Positions 34,372-42,365 of a stretch of 64,000 nt of DNA are shown in pieces; within the stretch, counting starts at the first letter, position 1, and the number at the start of each line of letters is the position of its first letter. The stretch is from Cellvibrio polysaccharolyticus (lineage in GTDB: Bacteria; Pseudomonadota; Gammaproteobacteria; Pseudomonadales; Cellvibrionaceae): assembly GCF_015182315.1 (NCBI RefSeq), contig NZ_PRDL01000001.1, positions 62,001 through 126,000 of the forward strand. The letters are read 5' to 3'. The translations under genes and the position numbers were made by a program. The notes under the pieces are model-generated. The model searched no databases, was not told where the DNA came from, and was given only the letters and a program-made list of their open reading frames with translations.

Positions 34372-36417
34372 TTACTGACAGCCGCTCTGCGGCAAGCCCA
34401 GTACCGAATAGATATCTGCCGCCAGCGGCGAACTGAATGGAATTTCGCCATATTTACCGGCAGTGGCAGAAACGTAATCCACCAGATCCTGACCGGCAGG
34501 CAAACGGATATCGCCAATGACGTTTTGTGAGTAAGCGGAGTAACCCGCGGTAAGGTTGCCCACAGAACCGGATGATGCAGTGAGGTGCGTTTGTGTTTCC
34601 GACTGAAGATTGCACGCGGCGTCAGAGAACCAGAGGTAAATGCCCTCACCGCGGTAATTGCCACCGCTAACATCTCTTACCAGATTTTTTTGCAGCTCGC
34701 TCAGCGACGCTTCGAGGGACGCTTTTTCCTGGTGAATACGGTTCACCACCAACGCATTGTCTTCCCACAGCAACTGCGCATCGCGCCGCACACTGACAAT
34801 ATCCTTGCGGTAGTTGACGAAAAGATTATTGAACATATGCGAGGTGCCACGACGGATCAACGGCACGCGTCGTGCGGTATTGCCAAACTCGCTGTAGTTT
34901 TCATCGCGGGTAACAAACGCGTTGTGATGCATGGTGGTGGCAATTTGCGCATCAATAACGTGGCTATCACTGGAGCTGTGCAGCGCTGCGCGTTTTACAT
35001 CAATAATTTTATTGAAAGACATAGTGATGTCGTAAGCGCCCACTTTCACATCAAATGCAGAGTCACCGGTCAAATAAAAAGTGTTCTTATGAATCCAGAT
35101 ATCGTGCGATGCACCCGTGGAGCGAATCATATCCGGGTCCCAGTAATGGTCTTCGGTATGGCCCGCGCCCTGGAAATTCAGGTGGGTAAATATAATATTG
35201 TTGGCGGTTTGCGTGGGTGAACCCGTGCTGTCACGACCAATAGCGAAACCGCTGAAACGGAAATAGGCTTCGCTCATGCGACCATCCAGCGTTTTATTGG
35301 AACCGACCACCAGATTGCGCACACTTCTCAACTCAGCCACATCCTGCAATGCTTTGCTGTTGAGCGCTTTGTTGAAAAATTCATTCATACAAACAGCGTG
35401 ATCATTAAAACCTTTTGGCGCACACCATTGACGGTAATTCACACACTGGGCTTCGGTTGCGCCCAGCAGAGTTTGTAGCGCCGGGTTACTGCAATGCAAA
35501 CGGTATAAACCCACTTCGTGAGACGCCGCAAAATCCACTTTATCAAACACAATCCAGTTATGGTCTTCACCGGTTACCGCATCCCTGACCTGCTCTTCTA
35601 CGGTTTTTCCCTGCGGGTGATTTTTCACAATAATGGTTAATTGGCTATTACCGTCGGGATCGAAACCGCCCCGCGCGTTTTCGCCATAACCAATAGGCCG
35701 CCCCAGTGTGTCAGAAAGACATTTGACGATATCCTGGTCACTTTGCAACGCAGTTTCACGCCAGTTCACGTAAGGGTTGGTTGCCAGATTAATACACTCC
35801 TGGCTGATATTGCCGATGGGACCGGTGGCACTGCTGGAAGAGGAGCTGGTTGTCGAGGAGCTTGATGATGAAGAGGAACTTGATAATGAACTGGAAGAAC
35901 TGCTGATAACCGAGCTGACGGACGATGATGACGAGCTGCTGCTGGAAGCGCTGCTGGCGTTACCACTGCTCTGATAAACCTCTATCTCTGCCATTCTCAA
36001 TGGCGCGCTGCCACTCGCTACCAGATTCAGTTTTTTCATCGACACATCACCAACATCCACTGTCAGTGCACTGCCAATACCGTTGCCACTGGCCACCAGA
36101 GCGCCGGTATCGTTGTTAATTAATTGCCAACTGGTGATGGCGTTACCGGACTCGCGCAGTACCACGCGATTGAAGGAAATTGCACTACTCCATTTAACGG
36201 AAACACGCTGGCTGTTGCCGCCGTTTGACTGGGTATAGGTGCCTGCATCACCATCGCGAACCAGTTTGGTATTGGAAAAACCCGAGCCGTCTGCACCGGC
36301 ACCCGGGCCGGTCAACGCCAGATTGGGGCCATTACTTTGCGCGTAAACCGGGAGCACAAAAATTGAAGACAATACGACACCGGCCAGCAGAGCTGGCTTG
36401 AAAAATATTTCTCTCAT
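34372..36417 (-). CDS. Secreted pectate lyase-like beta-helix protein (PL1-type) with N-terminal module
   Basis: A 681-residue secreted protein: signal peptide (about 1-26), a discoidin-like module (about 30-150) about 70% identical to that of the neighbouring lyase, a poly-Ser linker (about 155-198) and a catalytic region (about 203-681). The last contains DPDMIRSTGASHDIWIHKN and RRVPLIRRGTSHMFNN, corresponding to the PL1 metal-binding and RxPxxR regions, but with a long insert upstream (about 230-370) not seen in the other lyase. It is closely similar to the second catalytic domain of the large lyase. ATG is 8 bases after AAAGG. Confidence 0.9.
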   Translation of the reverse strand: MREIFFKPALLAGVVLSSIFVLPVYAQSNGPNLALTGPGAGADGSGFSNTKLVRDGDAGTYTQSNGGNSQRVSVKWSSAISFNRVVLRESGNAITSWQLINNDTGALVASGNGIGSALTVDVGDVSMKKLNLVASGSAPLRMAEIEVYQSSGNASSASSSSSSSSSVSSVISSSSSSLSSSSSSSSSSTTSSSSSSATGPIGNISQECINLATNPYVNWRETALQSDQDIVKCLSDTLGRPIGYGENARGGFDPDGNSQLTIIVKNHPQGKTVEEQVRDAVTGEDHNWIVFDKVDFAASHEVGLYRLHCSNPALQTLLGATEAQCVNYRQWCAPKGFNDHAVCMNEFFNKALNSKALQDVAELRSVRNLVVGSNKTLDGRMSEAYFRFSGFAIGRDSTGSPTQTANNIIFTHLNFQGAGHTEDHYWDPDMIRSTGASHDIWIHKNTFYLTGDSAFDVKVGAYDITMSFNKIIDVKRAALHSSSDSHVIDAQIATTMHHNAFVTRDENYSEFGNTARRVPLIRRGTSHMFNNLFVNYRKDIVSVRRDAQLLWEDNALVVNRIHQEKASLEASLSELQKNLVRDVSGGNYRGEGIYLWFSDAACNLQSETQTHLTASSGSVGNLTAGYSAYSQNVIGDIRLPAGQDLVDYVSATAGKYGEIPFSSPLAADIYSVLGLPQSGCQ

Positions 36418-36424
36418 GATAAAA

Positions 36425-36437
36425 CCTTTATTTTTAT
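36425..36437 (-). promoter_or_regulatory. Leader sequence shared by the three lyase genes
   Basis: On the minus strand the 13-mer ATAAAAATAAAGG sits just before the start of this gene and also at 34239-34251 and 41833-41845 before the other two lyase genes. The AAAGG end is the ribosome site. Conservation outside coding sequence suggests either recent duplication or a shared control of translation. Confidence 0.5.
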
Positions 36438-36708
36438 TTAACGGTTGATAAAGAACGAACGGACATTACCGGACGAGCAGTAATGTCTGCTTCAGAACGG
36501 CAAATAAAAACGCGAGGTATTACAGCGGTTACGCGCGGAAGACTTCTTTCCCTAAAGTTACAGCTTCCGGATGTTGTATTTTATTATTGTTATTTTTACG
36601 CAGTGTAGATTTTTTAATCGTATGGAAAGTGTAACCGTATCACACTCCCGGTAAACGATGGCATTCAACGGTTTAATTTGTCATATTTTTGTAAGATTTT
36701 TTTACAAT

Positions 36709-36743
36709 AAAAAAACCGCATTCTTTTCAGAATGCGGTTTTTT
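36709..36743 (-). terminator. Rho-independent terminator of the large lyase gene
   Basis: On the minus strand AACCGCATTC pairs with GAATGCGGTT around a short loop and runs into a long T-tract (A-run on the plus strand). It lies 24 bases past the stop codon at 36767. A T-run on the other side allows reading in both directions. Confidence 0.92.
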
Positions 36744-36766
36744 CCAGCGGGTAAAAAATTACTATC

Positions 36767-39700
36767 TTACTGGCAAGCAGCCTTGCCCTGCTCCAAAACA
36801 AAACTACGATTACCTGCCAAGGGTGAATTGAACGGCAGTTCGCCATACTTGCCGGCAGTTGCACTCACATAATCAACCAACTCCTGTCCTGCTGCTACGC
36901 GTTGCGCGCCAATGACTTGCTGTGATGCGAGTGTATAAGCAAGCGACAGATCATCAACCGAGCCGGAAGCTGCCGTAATTTGACGCTTGGTAGTATCGTC
37001 CAGGTTACACGCTGCATCCGAGAACCATAAATAGACGCCTTCGCCACGGAAACTGCCGCCACCGATATCCTTGACCATGTTACCGACCAGTTCATTCAGA
37101 GCTGACTCAAGATTGGATTTTTCCTGGTGCGCGCGGTTCACCACAATCATATTGTCTTCCCACAACACACGGGCATCTTTGCGAATACTCAGAATATCCT
37201 TGCGGTAATTGACAAAAACATTATTGAACATGTGTGAAGTACCATGGCGAATCAATGGCACACGGCGCCCGGTATTACCCAATGTTTTATAACCTTCATC
37301 GCGAGTGACAAACGCATTGTGGTGCATGGTGGTGGTAATTTGCTTGTCGATAGTATGACTGTCACTGGAGCTGTGCAGGGTTGCACGCAACACATCCACC
37401 ACTTCGTTAAACGACATGGTGATATTGTAGGCCCCTACTTTCACATCAAACGCCGAGTCACCGGTGGTGTCGAAGGTGTTTTTGTGAATCCAGATATCGT
37501 GCGATGCACCGGTGGAGCGAATCATATCCGGATCCCAGTAATGGTCTTCGGTGTGACCCGCACCCTGGAAGTTCAGGTGCGTGAAAATGATGCTGTTCGC
37601 TGTTTGCGTCGGTGTACCAGTACTGTCACGACCAATCGCAAAACCACTGAAGCGGAAATAGGCTTCACTCAGGCGGCCATCCAGTGTTTTGTTGGAACCT
37701 ACCACCAGATTGCGCAAGGTTCTCAGCTCAGGCACATCCTGCAGCGCTTTTTTATTCAACGCCTTGTTGAAAAATTCACTCATACAGGTTTTGTGATCAG
37801 CAAAGCCTTTTTCATCACACCATTGATAATAATTCACGCAGGTTTCTTCGGTAGCGCCCAGCAAGTCCTGCATCGCAGGGTTGCTGCAGTGCAGACGATA
37901 CATACCGATTTCATGGCTTTGTGCAAAATCTGATTTGTCGAACACAATCCAGTTATGTTCTTCGCCACTTACTGCATCACGAATTTGTTCTTCAACGGTT
38001 CTGCCATCCGGATGGTGTTTGACGATAACCGTCAACTTGCTATTACCATTTGGATCATAACCGCCTTTGGCGTTCTCACCATAACCAACCGGCTTGCCGA
38101 GTGACAGAGACAAACACTCAACAATTTCCTGATCGCTTTGCAAAGAGGTTTCATGCCAGTTAGTAAACGGATCGGTAGCCAGCTGGTAACAGGCACTGCT
38201 CAAACCGCCGGTTCCTGGTGGAATAGACGGCAGCGGCGCCGCTGAGCTGCTGGATGAAGACATCGCAGAAGAACTGCTGGACGAACTGATATTACCGGTA
38301 GACGAGTTATTTCCTGCTGAACTACTGGTACCGACATTGCCAGACGAGGATGTACTGCTGGAAGAACCTGCGGCACCGGTATATTCAATTTGCAAATTAT
38401 CGAAAACCAGCGTGGCGCTGCTTTCGGTACGAATTTGAATAAAGGATTGCGCAGTACCTACCGAACTTGCCAGAACAAAGCGCTGCCCTGCTACCAGAGT
38501 ACTGTTGGTTTCATTGAAAATTCTATCGCCCGAGGTAGTAGCGTTATCAACGAAAATTTGCAGTTTTCCAGCCCCGGTGGCTGAGATCACATCAAAAGAA
38601 AGGGTGTAAGGTCTGCTCAAATCCAGATCCTTGCCCGTTTCACCAATGGTAAAACGCGCTCCGGTCAAACTGATGGTGCCATTTTCAAAAACCGGGTTGC
38701 CGCCGGATTTTTTGTAAATTGGCTGACCATTGCTATTAACACGATAAGTTGAATAGAAATTGGCCGCAGTTGCACCGTCAAAGTTTTCATTGAAGGCTAT
38801 TTGCACTTCACCGTTAGAAGAGCTGGATTGTTCGCCGTCACTGCTAACAGAAGAAGCACTGGATGTTTCGCCGGCGTCACTGCTCGACGAGGTTTCTACC
38901 GAACTGGCAGAGGACGTTGAAGAAACACTGCTGGAAGAAGAACCTGCACCACCGGAAATTTCAGCCGGAATACTCAAGCATTCGTGGGTCAACTTACCGG
39001 GGCCAGCATTGGCCAGCACGTAATGTTTAATCTCATCATTACCTTTATCGTAAACGGGAGGCAAAATGACATAACCGTTTGTATGGCCAGGTTCATAGGT
39101 TGACATCAAAACATCTCCCGCCTTCGCGTTAGGGTACACACCAAAGTCACCGCCATTTTGCACCGTGTTCGGCTCACCGCCCCAGACACAACCTTTGCTG
39201 CTGGTGCAGTTTCCGGAAGGCATTTCAGACCATTCGATATTTTGCAGCACGTTGTCACTGGCATTCCAGAAGCCGTGAGTAGAGCTGTCCATGGAAATCA
39301 GCACGTTCTTACTATCTTCGAAGTGGTTGGCTTCAACACGCATCTGCGCACCCATGCGTGAGTTAATACCTGACTCACGAACCGCCACGTAATAGTTGTT
39401 AAGGATATGCCCTTCACCGAAACGGAACAGCGGCAAGCGGGAATTGACGCGCTCCCAGTAGTTACCGATATAGCTGATACGACGGTGGAAGTTGTTGCCA
39501 TCACCTGAACCCCACAGTGAGGTTTTCCAGCTATCGTGGAAGTGGTTATACGACAGAGTTACTTTATCAATATCACCTTTACCGCTGGCCAACTCATCGT
39601 AGAAATCCTTGCCCACATCCAGCGAGTTGTAGAACTCGTTGTGGTCAATCCAGATATTGCGCGAGTTGTTATCAATGCTGATGTGATCTTTCTGGCCAAT

Positions 39701-41821
39701 GCGAACCCAACGCATAGTCACATTACGCACAATAATGTTATTGGCTCGGACGATGTTGATACCAATACCATCAAACAGCGCATTACCGTTCACACCGATA
39801 ATGGAAACATTATCCATATCCTTCACATCAAACTGGTTGGTGCCGGAATTATCAGGCGTGATGGTGCCGTTGATATAAATGGTCAGCGGTGTGGCATTGT
39901 TTTTCTTGCTGGCCAGTGCCGTAACGATTTCCTGACCGGTCGTTGCAACAACCCAGGTACCACCCGCGCCACCGGTAGTGCCATTGTCAAGAGACGCAAA
40001 GCCCTGCACTGTATTTGCCTGTTCACAAGACAATGCCAACGGCGATGCAGGAATGCTCGAATTGGCATTGGAGCTTACGGATGAAGCAGAAGAGTTGCCG
40101 GGCAACGATCCGCCAGACGATTGTGCATCAGAAGAAACCGCAGAGGATGTAGCATCGCTGCTGGTGCTACTGGCAATCGACGACTGTGAACTCTGCGAAC
40201 TGGATGAGCTGGAAGAAGGTTGTACGGCTTCGCCAGTGTGAATAAGCAGCAGGTTATTGATATGTACACCGCCGCTGGAAACACCACCACGGGAGTAGGC
40301 AATTTTCACCTGGGACAAGGTATGGCCAGCGTCGGCAGAATAGCCAATGCTCCCTGTACCACTCAATGCCTCAACAACTTCAAGCACTCTGTTGTCACTA
40401 CCAATCAGCATAATACTGCCGCTGGTTACACCATCCGTAGCACTTTGTTGCCATTCCAGATCAATTGAAAAAGCACGACCCATTTCAACGGGCACGCCCA
40501 CATAAGCTCTTAATGCAGGAGCCGTTGCCCCTACCGCAGGTGTTGCAACATTGTTAGCACCTGACTCGGCCCACGAAGCGCCGTTAAAATTCCAGCGATT
40601 ATCGTCACCCCGGAAACGCAAGGCAGAGCCACTGCTGAGGAAAATATTCAAACCATCAACATGGCGTTCGCTTGAAGATCCTGTCAGCACATTATTACTT
40701 TCACTGCTGTAAGCAGTGGTGAAAAAATTATCTTCGGCCTGATAAGCAGCAGGGTTAAAGCCCCACAAATAACTTTCTTCCTGTGTTGCCGCGGAAGATG
40801 CGGAAGAAACTGACGTGCTTGATGTGGCATCGCTGCTGACTGAAGAAACGGAAGTAGCCGAAGACTCTGCTGAAGAAGCGCTGCTGTCTGCCGATGAAAC
40901 AGCCTCACTACTCACCGAAGAAAGCGAAGATTCCGCGGAAGAAGCACTGCTCACAGAGGAAACTGCAACACCGGAAGAAACACTACTTTCAGCCGAAGAA
41001 ACCGGTGTGCTGGTGGCGGTCTCGCTACTTGCCGAGGAAATTTGCCCAACAGAAGAACTCGCCGGAATATTAATTACCGAAGAGATTGATGCACTGGATA
41101 CAGCCTGACTGCTAACTGACGAAACCTGTACAACAGAAGATAACGATGAGGAAGTTACTACACCGGTTGAAGACGAACTGCTGGATGGGCCGTTAATAAC
41201 GGTCAGTGTTTCCTGCAAGTGACTCAGCGCCGTTTCTATTGGCACCAGGCTGGTGTGTGCCGCAGAAGATTCTGACAACAGCAGCAGAACCTCCGGAGAA
41301 GTTTCAAACACTTCCGGAGCTACGGTGAAATCCAGAGTTAAAGCAGCTTGTATGGCTTCATTGGTAATGGTTAAACCGTTGGTGGGATCACCGTCTTTAT
41401 CCAGGCTTTGTAACAAGCGGGAAATGTTGATGACCACCGGGTTTCTGATGTCGGTGGTGTTGGCAATTTCCAGCGGCGTGATAATGGCAGCGCCGGGAAC
41501 CTGTGGAAACTCAAGCGCACCGATAAAAAAAGTAACCAGCTCACCGGCGCGATACTGGAATTCACCCGAAGCGCTGGTAAAGCCTTCGAGGGTATCAGTG
41601 CGGTAACCGATATTACCCACAGCAGAATCGAGAAAAACACCGGTAAGTACTTGCGACTGGGCGGCCTGACTGCTTGAAGATACGGTTGAAGAGGCTTCGC
41701 TACTGCTTTTTTGCGAACTGGATTGGTTGTTTTGATTGTTATTTTTTCCTGACGAAGACGAGCCACCACAGGCCGTCAACAGCAGGCTTAATAAAGCCAC
41801 TGGGATTAGCTGGATTTTCAT
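36767..41821 (-). CDS. Giant multidomain lipoprotein with two different PL1-type pectate lyase domains
   Basis: A protein of 1684 residues from ATG 41821 (numbering below from the in-frame GTG 41833, four codons earlier). Order: lipoprotein signal with Cys22 (LTACGGSS), Ser linker, an N-terminal surface-protein domain (63-213, GVFLDSAVGNIGYRT), a 135-residue Ser/Val linker, an unidentified beta-sandwich module (352-537), Ser linker, a PL1 domain (598-955; NIWIDHNE, DSWKTSLWGSGD, NSRLPLFRFG), Ser linker, a module of the neighbouring lipoprotein (1009-1153), Ser linker, and a second PL1-type domain (1210-1688; GASHDIWIHKN, RRVPLIRHG). The two catalytic domains match the separate lyases encoded downstream. 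It is predicted to be anchored at the outer membrane and to cut pectin with two specificities. Confidence 0.92.
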   Translation of the reverse strand: MKIQLIPVALLSLLLTACGGSSSSGKNNNQNNQSSSQKSSSEASSTVSSSSQAAQSQVLTGVFLDSAVGNIGYRTDTLEGFTSASGEFQYRAGELVTFFIGALEFPQVPGAAIITPLEIANTTDIRNPVVINISRLLQSLDKDGDPTNGLTITNEAIQAALTLDFTVAPEVFETSPEVLLLLSESSAAHTSLVPIETALSHLQETLTVINGPSSSSSSTGVVTSSSLSSVVQVSSVSSQAVSSASISSVINIPASSSVGQISSASSETATSTPVSSAESSVSSGVAVSSVSSASSAESSLSSVSSEAVSSADSSASSAESSATSVSSVSSDATSSTSVSSASSAATQEESYLWGFNPAAYQAEDNFFTTAYSSESNNVLTGSSSERHVDGLNIFLSSGSALRFRGDDNRWNFNGASWAESGANNVATPAVGATAPALRAYVGVPVEMGRAFSIDLEWQQSATDGVTSGSIMLIGSDNRVLEVVEALSGTGSIGYSADAGHTLSQVKIAYSRGGVSSGGVHINNLLLIHTGEAVQPSSSSSSSQSSQSSIASSTSSDATSSAVSSDAQSSGGSLPGNSSASSVSSNANSSIPASPLALSCEQANTVQGFASLDNGTTGGAGGTWVVATTGQEIVTALASKKNNATPLTIYINGTITPDNSGTNQFDVKDMDNVSIIGVNGNALFDGIGINIVRANNIIVRNVTMRWVRIGQKDHISIDNNSRNIWIDHNEFYNSLDVGKDFYDELASGKGDIDKVTLSYNHFHDSWKTSLWGSGDGNNFHRRISYIGNYWERVNSRLPLFRFGEGHILNNYYVAVRESGINSRMGAQMRVEANHFEDSKNVLISMDSSTHGFWNASDNVLQNIEWSEMPSGNCTSSKGCVWGGEPNTVQNGGDFGVYPNAKAGDVLMSTYEPGHTNGYVILPPVYDKGNDEIKHYVLANAGPGKLTHECLSIPAEISGGAGSSSSSVSSTSSASSVETSSSSDAGETSSASSVSSDGEQSSSSNGEVQIAFNENFDGATAANFYSTYRVNSNGQPIYKKSGGNPVFENGTISLTGARFTIGETGKDLDLSRPYTLSFDVISATGAGKLQIFVDNATTSGDRIFNETNSTLVAGQRFVLASSVGTAQSFIQIRTESSATLVFDNLQIEYTGAAGSSSSTSSSGNVGTSSSAGNNSSTGNISSSSSSSAMSSSSSSAAPLPSIPPGTGGLSSACYQLATDPFTNWHETSLQSDQEIVECLSLSLGKPVGYGENAKGGYDPNGNSKLTVIVKHHPDGRTVEEQIRDAVSGEEHNWIVFDKSDFAQSHEIGMYRLHCSNPAMQDLLGATEETCVNYYQWCDEKGFADHKTCMSEFFNKALNKKALQDVPELRTLRNLVVGSNKTLDGRLSEAYFRFSGFAIGRDSTGTPTQTANSIIFTHLNFQGAGHTEDHYWDPDMIRSTGASHDIWIHKNTFDTTGDSAFDVKVGAYNITMSFNEVVDVLRATLHSSSDSHTIDKQITTTMHHNAFVTRDEGYKTLGNTGRRVPLIRHGTSHMFNNVFVNYRKDILSIRKDARVLWEDNMIVVNRAHQEKSNLESALNELVGNMVKDIGGGSFRGEGVYLWFSDAACNLDDTTKRQITAASGSVDDLSLAYTLASQQVIGAQRVAAGQELVDYVSATAGKYGELPFNSPLAGNRSFVLEQGKAACQ

Positions 41822-42365
41822 TTTTTCTCTCACCTTTATTTTTATAAATGGCTCGGTTTTCCGTAGTTATCAGCCATGCAGAGGCCAACCCGGAAATAAT
41901 CCCGATAAATTATTATGGTTATACGCCGATGAAGACACAGGTTATTGTTTTAAGCGCGTTCCCGTGCGAAATGAAACCGTTTTGCGATTTCTGAATCTTC
42001 CTGAGGTTGTTACAAGTCCCTGTTGTTATCCGATGACTATTATTAATATATTGGAAAACAGTTTTTCTTTTGAGTTGATGGTTTCAGTGAATAAATATTG
42101 GACTTCAGATCGTAGGTTATTTTTATAATTCAGGTTGATGATTTAAGTGCAGACATGATTTTCATGCCAATTACAAGGCAAATGTAGTGGTAGTTCACTT
42201 TTCCGTCAATAAAAATTTTCCCTGGCTTTAAATTTCGTTTCTTTTGTTCCCTTTGGTATCAAACGCTGAAATTGACACGAAACATTTCCCGCAGTGATAG
42301 CGCTGTCATTGTCTGAAAAAATAAAAGCGCCCCAAAAGGAGCGCTTATGCGGTAAGGGGAATTAA
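41822..42365. other. 544 bp intergenic region upstream of the large lyase
   Basis: AT-rich promoter region of the large lyase gene (leader ATAAAAATAAAGG at 41833-41845), ending at the right with the terminator of the modular lipoprotein (42315-42346). Apart from these I see no gene or clear operator; an imperfect TGAAACCGTTTTGC half-match to KdgR-type sites lies near 41971. Confidence 0.5.
42315..42346 (-). terminator. Rho-independent terminator of the modular lipoprotein gene
   Basis: On the minus strand AAGCGCTCC pairs with GGGGCGCTT (one T-G pair) around TTTT and is followed by TTATTTTTTC. It lies 20 bases past the stop codon. Confidence 0.85.

Larger units (their letters stand above)
36418..36766. 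other. 349 bp intergenic region between lyase genes
   Basis: This contains the promoter region and leader of the 681-residue lyase and, at its right end, the terminator of the large lyase (36709-36743). A short repeat of CATTACCGG/CAGTAATGTC type occurs near 36464-36490. I recognise no gene or further element in it. Confidence 0.5.

Noticed and set aside
35820..35960. Apparent low-complexity DNA repeat
   Set aside because: It encodes a poly-Ser linker of the 681-residue lyase with mixed Ser codons; it is a protein feature, not a DNA repeat or CRISPR.
41971..41986. Possible KdgR box (TGAAACCGTTTTGC) upstream of the large lyase
   Set aside because: Only one half-site fits the TGAAAC-N-GTTTCA type well and the other lyase genes lack it.
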